18,923 nt of DNA from JACVRX01 sp035697245. GTDB lineage: Bacteria; Actinomycetota; Actinomycetes; Jiangellales; Jiangellaceae. The stretch lies in contig DASSDH010000123.1 in the NCBI GenBank assembly GCA_035697245.1, forward strand, positions 1 through 18,923, in the 5' to 3' direction. This document shows positions 14,338-18,923 of the stretch, in pieces (positions within the stretch are counted from its first letter, which is position 1; each line of letters starts with the position of its first letter). A program made the translations under genes and the position numbers. The notes below the pieces were generated by a model. That model saw only the letters and a program-made list of their open reading frames with translations. It did not search any database and was not told the origin of the DNA.

Positions 14338-14865
14338 TCAGGTCAGCACGACCTGATCGCCCTCGACGGCGACGCCTACGGCCGGCAGTGGCTCCGGCGC
14401 CGGGCCGCCGACGACCGAGCCGTCCTCGATGGAGTACCGGCTGCCGTGGCACGGGCATCTGATCTCGCCGTCGGCAACGTCGGCCACCTGACAACCCTGA
14501 TGGGTACAGGTGCTGCCGAAGGCCTTCACATCGCCTGCAGCGGGCTGAGTGACGACGATCATCTCCGCCGCTATTACGACGCCGCCGCCGACCGGCACGT
14601 CGGCGAGGGCGATCACACCGGGGGCGCCGGCTGGCGACGGCGTCTGTGCCGGGGAGTCGGCCGGAGTGTCCGCGGCGCCACCCGCCGTAGGCTCGTCACC
14701 GCTGCCGGAGGTCGTCTCTTCACCGCTGCCGGAGGACGTCTCGTCACCACCACCGCAGGCCGCGAGAACGCCGGCCACACCCACGGCCCCCGCTCCGAGG
14801 AGCACGACCCTACGGCCCACGGCGGCCGGCGCGGGGTCGGTCGTGGTCGGGTCTGGGTCGGTCAT
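14338..14865 (-). CDS. Rieske [2Fe-2S] protein, Tat-exported lipoprotein type
   Basis: A 175-residue exported iron-sulfur protein. The N-terminus has a twin-arginine (R18-R19 in GRRVVLLGAG), a hydrophobic stretch and a lipobox LAAC with C37 as the lipid-modified cysteine. A Ser/Gly/Glu/Pro-rich linker (about 38-82) follows, then the Rieske domain. Cluster ligands are C120 and H122 (CTHQGC) and C137 and H140 (CPCHGS); C125 and C139 can form the stabilising disulfide. It is not a cytochrome bc subunit, being too small and lacking a transmembrane anchor other than lipid. The partner is unknown. A small Rieske protein between uvrA and uvrC recurs in actinobacteria. It ends 58 bp before the uvrC start on the same strand. 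Confidence 0.92.
   Translation of the reverse strand: MTDPDPTTTDPAPAAVGRRVVLLGAGAVGVAGVLAACGGGDETSSGSGEETTSGSGDEPTAGGAADTPADSPAQTPSPAGAPGVIALADVPVGGGVVIAAEMIVVTQPAAGDVKAFGSTCTHQGCQVADVADGEIRCPCHGSRYSIEDGSVVGGPAPEPLPAVGVAVEGDQVVLT
14696..14743. repeat. Two tandem 24-bp units in the Rieske linker
   Basis: Two near-identical copies of a 24-bp unit, beginning TCACCGCTGCCGGAGG on the plus strand, encode the repeated Ser-Gly-Ser-Gly-Glu type linker between lipobox and Rieske domain. This looks like local in-frame duplication extending a flexible linker. Confidence 0.6.
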
Positions 14866-14964
14866 GCGGATCCCCCGTTTCGGGTCGTCGTCACCCTAGT
14901 GGCAACGAAACGGGGGGCGGATTGGTTCAACGCCCGGGCCTGGCATTTGCATACGATCCGATCC

Positions 14965-15589
14965 ATGTCCACGGCTGACGTGTGGTCTGAAGGAGCGGCC
15001 TACGAGCGCGTTCGTCGCCACTGCGGCCCGACAGGTCGATGATCCGAGAGCGCAGTTCGTCGTAGCCGATGCTGCCGCCACGCCTTCCGGCCGCGTCGAC
15101 GTGGTCGTAGCAGGCACTGTTGTGAATTTCCTCCCGATCCGGACGGTGCACTGCGTGCTGCGCGTTCAGCCGCACCTCAGGGCACCGTCGCCGGCTATGT
15201 CTGGGACTACGCGAAGGCATGCAAATGCTTCGCTACTTCTGGGACGCGGCCGTGGCCCTGGATCCGAGGGCCGCGTCTCTCGACGAGGGCCGTCGATTCC
15301 CCTCGTGCCGGCCCGACCGACTCGAGACCTCTGGCACCAAGCTGGCCTCCAGGACGTAGCAACAGGTTCGATAACCATCGCGACCGACTTCACCGACTTC
15401 GGCGACTACTGGGAGCCGTTCCTCGGCGGCCAGGGGCCGGCCTCCGGCTACGTCGCGTCACTGCCCGAGCGTGCCCGCATCGCGCTGCGCGAGCGGATCC
15501 GCGCCGCACTCCCGGTCACAGCGAACGGGACAGTCCGGCTGACCGCCCGCGCCTGGACAGTCCGTGGCAACGCCTCTGGCCACGGCTGA
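14965..15589 (+). pseudogene. Decayed class I SAM-dependent methyltransferase gene
   Basis: Pieces of one methyltransferase are readable in order but in different frames. The start is MSTADVWSEGAAYER (from ATG 14965). Next is AFVATAARQVDDPRAQFVVADAA through VVVAGTVVNFLP in a second frame (15008-15136), then DPDGALRAARSAAPQGTVAG plus YVWDYAK in the first frame (15136-15216). MQMLRYFWDAAVALDPRAAS plus LDEGRRF follows in the third frame (from 15219). LWHQAGLQDV, FTDFGDYWEPFLGGQGPASG, YVASL and a final TARAWTVRG lie in the second frame again, to the stop at 15587-15589. The SAM-binding motif I region (the LDVGCGTG type), about 50-60 residues, is missing at the first junction. With one deletion and at least three frameshifts it cannot be functional. 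Intact relatives have roughly 250-270 residues. Confidence 0.8.
15562..15585. terminator. Possible bidirectional terminator stem-loop between methyltransferase remnant and uvrA
   Basis: A 7-bp G/C-rich stem (CCGTGGC / GCCACGG) with a 10-nt loop lies at the convergent ends of the methyltransferase pseudogene and uvrA (uvrA stop at 15600-15602). An alternative hairpin uses GGCCA / TGGCC (15578-15594). No U-tract follows on either strand, so this is a weak call. Confidence 0.3.
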
Positions 15590-15599
15590 TGGCCTTCTC

Positions 15600-18539
15600 C
15601 TACACGGCAGCCGGCTCACGCGCGACAGACGAGATGCCGAGCGTGTTCAGCAAGAACACGCCGGTGTGGCTGTTCGGGTCAAGGGCGACCTGCTCCGGAG
15701 TGCCGGTGGCAACGACGCGGCCGCCCTCGCCACCCCCCTCGGGACCCATGTCGATGATCCAGTCGGTGGTCTTGATCACGTCGAGGTTGTGCTCGATGAC
15801 GATCACTGTGTTGCCCTTGTCGACCAGGTCCTGCAGCACTCCGATCAGCTTGCGGATGTCCTCGAAGTGCAGGCCGGTGGTGGGTTCGTCGAGGACATAC
15901 ACGGTGCGGCCGGTCGAGCGACGCTGCAGCTCCGATGCGAGCTTGACCCGTTGCGCCTCCCCACCGGACAGCGTCGGTGCCGGTTGGCCGAGCCGGACGT
16001 AACCCAGCCCCACGTCGACCAGCGTGCGCAAGTGCCGGGCGATGCGATCGATCGGGGCGAAGAACTCCAGCGCCTCCTCGATCGGCATCTCCAGCACCTC
16101 GGAGATCGTCCTGCCCTTGTAGTGGACCTCCAGCGTCTCCCGGTTGTAGCGAGCGCCATGGCAGACCTCGCACGGGACGTAGACGTCGGGCAGAAAGTTC
16201 ATCTCGATCTTGATCGTGCCGTCGCCGGTGCAGTTCTCACATCGTCCGCCCTTGACGTTGAAGGAGAACCGGCCCGGTTGGTAACCGCGGATCTTGGCCT
16301 CTTGAGTGTCCGCGAAGAGCTTGCGGATGTTGTCGAAGACGCCGGTGTATGTCGCCGGATTGCTCCGCGGAGTACGGCCGATCGGTGACTGGTCCACATG
16401 GACGACTTTGTCGACCCGGTCGACGCCCTCCACCCGCCGGTGCCGGCCGGGTACCGTCCGGGCCGAATACAAGTGTTTGGCCAGCGCGTTGTAAAGGATG
16501 TCGTTGACCAGCGTGGACTTCCCCGAGCCGCTGACCCCGGTGACTCCGACGAAGCAGCCGAGCGGGAAGTTGACCGTGACGTCCTGCAGGTTGTGCTCGC
16601 GCGCGCCGACGACGGTCAGCCGCCGAGCCCGCGCCGTCGGTCGGCGGATGGCGGGCACCGGGATGCTACGGCGGCCGGCCAGATAGGCACCGGTGATCGA
16701 GCTCTCATGCTGCAGCAGGTCGGTGACCTTGCCGGAGACCACGATCTGACCGCCGTGCTCACCGGCCCCCGGCCCGATGTCGACCACCCAGTCGGCGACC
16801 CGGATCGTCTCCTCGTCGTGTTCGACGACGATGAGGGTGTTGCCCAGGTCGCGCAGCCTGATCAAGGTCTCGATCAGCCGCCGGTTGTCTCGCTGGTGCA
16901 GCCCGATCGAGGGCTCGTCGAGGACGTAGAGGACGCCGACCAGCCCGGAACCGATCTGGGTCGCCAACCGAATACGCTGCGCCTCACCACCGGCCAGCGT
17001 GCCCGACGGGCGGTCCAGCGAGAGGTAGTGCAGACCGACGTCGACCAGAAACCGCAGCCGCTCGTTGATCTCCTTCAGCACCCGTTCTGCGATCTGCCGC
17101 TCGCGGTCGGTCAGGGTGAGCTCGCGTAGGAACGTCGCGCACTCTCCGATGGGCATGGCAGCGATCTCGGCGATGCTCTTGCCGCCGAAGGTCACCGCGA
17201 GGCTCACCGGCTTGAGCCGAGCACCGCCGCACGCCGCGCACGGAACCTCTCGCATGAACCCCTCGAACCGCTCGCGGCTGACGTCGGACTCGGCCTCGGC
17301 GTGGCGGCGCTGGACCCATGGGATGACGCCCTCGTAGGTGGTGTAGTACGACCGATTCCGCCCGTACCGGTTCTGGTACCGGACGTGCACCTGGCCGTCG
17401 TAGCCGTGCAGCAGAGCGGTTCGCGCCTTGGCCGGCAGCCGCTCGAACGCGACGTCGGTGCGAAACCCGACCGTGTCAGCGAGAGCCTGCACGATGCGCG
17501 CGAAATACTCCGACGTCTGACCGGCTGACCACGGCGCGAGGGCGCCCCTTGCCAGGGTCTCCCCCGGGTCCGGGACCACCAGTTCCGGGTCCACTTCCAT
17601 GGTGGTTCCGATGCCGGTGCAGACCGCGCATGCCCCGAACGGAGAGTTGAACGAGAACGAGCGCGGTTCCAGCTCCTCGAACGACAGATCGTCGTCCGGG
17701 CAGTACAGGTGCTCGGAGAACACGCGCTCGCGATGCGGATCGTCCTCGGGCAGATCGACGAACTCCAGCGTGACCAGGCCGCCGGACAAGCGCAGCGCGG
17801 TCTCGATGGAATCGGTCAGCCGACGTTTGGCCGTCCCCTTGACGGTGAGGCGGTCGACCACCACCTCGATGGTGTGCTTCTCCTGTTTCTTCAGGGTGGG
17901 CGGTTCGGTGAGCTGGTACACCACGCCGTCGACACGAGCCCGGGCATACCCCTGGGTCTGCAGGGTGCGGAACAGGTCGCCGTACTCGCCCTTTCGGGCC
18001 CTGACGACGGGCGCTAGCACCTGGAACCGGGAACCCTCCTCGAGTTCGAGCACCCGGTCGACGATCGACTGCGGGGTCTGCCGGCCGATCGGTCGCCCGC
18101 ACACCGGGCAATGCGGCCGACCGGCGCGGGCATAGAGCAGGCGGAGGTAGTCGTATACCTCGGTGATGGTGCCCACTGTCGACCGTGGGTTGCGCGAGGT
18201 CGACTTCTGGTCGATCGACACCGCAGGCGAAAGCCCCTCGATGAAGTCGACGTCCGGCTTGTCCATCTGGCCGAGGAACTGTCGCGCGTATGCCGACAGC
18301 GACTCGACGTAGCGGCGCTGCCCCTCGGCGAAGATCGTGTCGAAGGCCAGGCTGGACTTGCCCGACCCCGACAGCCCCGTGAAGACGATGAGCGAGTCAC
18401 GCGGCAGGTCCAGCGAGACGTCCTTGAGGTTGTGCTCCCGGGCGCCGCGGATGACCAGGATGTCGGGTGGATCGTCGACCACGACGCACAGGTTATGTTG
18501 CGGCGCCGACAATCTCCCCCGGAGGGTATCCCGGTCCAA
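15600..18539 (-). CDS. uvrA: UvrABC excinuclease ATPase subunit A
   Basis: A 979-residue damage-sensing ABC ATPase of nucleotide excision repair. The first ATPase has GLSGSGKSSLAFDTIF (55-70), and its ABC signature region is TLAGGEAQRIRLATQIGSG with LYVLDEPSIGLHQRDNRR. The second has GVSGSGKSTLVNDIL, then TLSGGEAQRVKLASELQ and YVLDEPTTGLHFEDIRK. The C-terminal zinc finger is CENC, 19 residues, then CEVC. The earlier zinc module has CPDD in place of the first CxxC, paired with CAVC. Two starts are possible. TTG 18539 has GGGAG 6 nt upstream; GTG 18482 (MVDDPPDILVIRGAREHNL) fits the family length better but has no Shine-Dalgarno. No canonical actinobacterial LexA box (GAAC-N4-GTTC) was seen upstream. 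Confidence 0.96.
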   Translation of the reverse strand: MDRDTLRGRLSAPQHNLCVVVDDPPDILVIRGAREHNLKDVSLDLPRDSLIVFTGLSGSGKSSLAFDTIFAEGQRRYVESLSAYARQFLGQMDKPDVDFIEGLSPAVSIDQKSTSRNPRSTVGTITEVYDYLRLLYARAGRPHCPVCGRPIGRQTPQSIVDRVLELEEGSRFQVLAPVVRARKGEYGDLFRTLQTQGYARARVDGVVYQLTEPPTLKKQEKHTIEVVVDRLTVKGTAKRRLTDSIETALRLSGGLVTLEFVDLPEDDPHRERVFSEHLYCPDDDLSFEELEPRSFSFNSPFGACAVCTGIGTTMEVDPELVVPDPGETLARGALAPWSAGQTSEYFARIVQALADTVGFRTDVAFERLPAKARTALLHGYDGQVHVRYQNRYGRNRSYYTTYEGVIPWVQRRHAEAESDVSRERFEGFMREVPCAACGGARLKPVSLAVTFGGKSIAEIAAMPIGECATFLRELTLTDRERQIAERVLKEINERLRFLVDVGLHYLSLDRPSGTLAGGEAQRIRLATQIGSGLVGVLYVLDEPSIGLHQRDNRRLIETLIRLRDLGNTLIVVEHDEETIRVADWVVDIGPGAGEHGGQIVVSGKVTDLLQHESSITGAYLAGRRSIPVPAIRRPTARARRLTVVGAREHNLQDVTVNFPLGCFVGVTGVSGSGKSTLVNDILYNALAKHLYSARTVPGRHRRVEGVDRVDKVVHVDQSPIGRTPRSNPATYTGVFDNIRKLFADTQEAKIRGYQPGRFSFNVKGGRCENCTGDGTIKIEMNFLPDVYVPCEVCHGARYNRETLEVHYKGRTISEVLEMPIEEALEFFAPIDRIARHLRTLVDVGLGYVRLGQPAPTLSGGEAQRVKLASELQRRSTGRTVYVLDEPTTGLHFEDIRKLIGVLQDLVDKGNTVIVIEHNLDVIKTTDWIIDMGPEGGGEGGRVVATGTPEQVALDPNSHTGVFLLNTLGISSVAREPAAV

Positions 18540-18542
18540 AAG

Positions 18543-18923
18543 TTACTCCCGGCTGCTGTGGCTGCCGTGGCCGTCGTCCCAGTCGCCGTCGTCGTCCCAG
18601 TCGCCGTCATCGTCACGATGGTCGCCGTTGTCGCGGTCGTCGTCACGGACCTCGAGCTTGACCACGCCGCCGGTCGCAGCATCGATATCGGCGTCGTGGT
18701 CGCCGACGAACTCGACGTCCCAGATCAGGCGGCCGTCCTCGCGCTCGAGTTCTACGTCCTCGAGCACCAACTCACCAACCCCAGTGAGCTGGCTCTCCGC
18801 GATCTGCACGGCCTGCTCCGCCGAGATCGACGTTCCTGCGGTGTCCTGTGGGGATGCCGTGCTCGGTGCCTCCAAGCGCGGATCGGCTGCCTCGGTAGGC
18901 GTTGCCGACGGGCTCACTGAGGT
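18543..18923 (-). CDS. PepSY-domain protein with acidic repeat tail (5' end outside window)
   Basis: The C-terminal 126 codons or so of a probably secreted or membrane-anchored protein. A Pro/Ala/Thr-rich linker is followed by one PepSY domain (ISAEQAVQIAESQLTG, then LEDVELEREDGRLIWDVEF and ADIDAATGGVVKLEV). The tail is extremely acidic, with two DDDGDW-type repeats and a final GHGSHSSRE. PepSY domains occur in peptidase propeptides and cell-surface proteins and are thought to bind or inhibit proteases. A GTG at 18917 is in frame, but no signal peptide follows it and the frame is open to the window edge, so the true start is probably further upstream. The stop lies 3 nt before the TTG start of uvrA, so the two could be co-transcribed. 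Confidence 0.75.
   Translation of the reverse strand, partial: TSVSPSATPTEAADPRLEAPSTASPQDTAGTSISAEQAVQIAESQLTGVGELVLEDVELEREDGRLIWDVEFVGDHDADIDAATGGVVKLEVRDDDRDNGDHRDDDGDWDDDGDWDDGHGSHSSRE
18571..18603. repeat. Imperfect tandem repeat encoding the Asp/Trp-rich tail
   Basis: Two copies of a CCGTCGTCCCAGTCG-like unit (15 bp, then 18 bp with one extra GTC triplet) lie in tandem and encode the GDWDD repeats of the PepSY protein's tail. Unit lengths are multiples of three, so the frame is kept. Confidence 0.55.

Noticed and set aside
14446..14964. Plus-strand frame opposite the Rieske gene running into the methyltransferase start
   Set aside because: Only the final 26 codons from ATG 14965 look like a real protein (the methyltransferase N-terminus); the rest is antisense to the Rieske gene.
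18480..18600. Search for a LexA (SOS) box upstream of uvrA
   Set aside because: No GAAC-N4-GTTC-like palindrome was found in the stretch read.
1..18923. CRISPR arrays, tRNA or rRNA genes, insertion sequences, integrases
   Set aside because: No spaced direct repeats, no cloverleaf-like sequence and no transposase or integrase motif were seen in any frame.

Overview
The window is chromosomal DNA of a high-GC Gram-positive bacterium, almost certainly an actinobacterium (Actinomycetota). The reasons are the strong G/C bias at third codon positions, the frequent GTG and TTG starts, a WhiA very like that of Streptomyces, the gene block uvrA - Rieske - uvrC - rapZ - yvcK - whiA - gap - pgk - tpiA, and a DinB-fold protein of the mycothiol-dependent maleylpyruvate isomerase family. 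I cannot place it below phylum or class from the sequence alone.

Left part (1-1947): the 3' end of a NarK-type nitrate/nitrite transporter points right. It faces a MOSC-domain protein and an IclR-family regulator of the PcaR/PcaU/PobR kind, both pointing left.

Accessory catabolic operon (about 1950-6235, plus strand): maleylacetate reductase, a maleylpyruvate-isomerase-like protein, a VOC-fold metalloenzyme, both subunits of a 3-oxoacid CoA-transferase and an unrecognised 59-residue ORF are closely spaced and read away from the divergent IclR gene. The 133-bp divergent region holds two near-identical 17-bp palindromes (TGTTCG-N5-CGAACA), one in front of each gene, which are probably the regulator's operators. 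The logic is ring-cleavage product (maleylacetate) to 3-oxoadipate to its CoA ester, under a PcaR-like regulator. No recognisable ring-cleaving dioxygenase or thiolase is present. The VOC protein shows the 2-His-1-Glu metal triad of type I extradiol dioxygenases and is the only candidate in the operon for an oxygenase.

Conserved core (6286-14288, minus strand): uvrC, rapZ, yvcK and whiA are tightly packed, with start/stop overlaps from rapZ to whiA. They are followed, after a 189-bp gap, by the glycolytic genes gap, pgk and tpiA. secG, which commonly follows tpiA in actinobacteria, is not there: the catabolic operon abuts the 3' end of tpiA instead.

Right part (14338-18923): a Tat/lipoprotein-type Rieske protein, a decayed class I methyltransferase gene on the plus strand (internal deletion plus at least three frameshifts), uvrA on the minus strand, and the 3' end of a PepSY-domain protein with an acidic Asp/Trp repeat tail. 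No tRNA, rRNA, CRISPR array, insertion sequence or integrase was seen.
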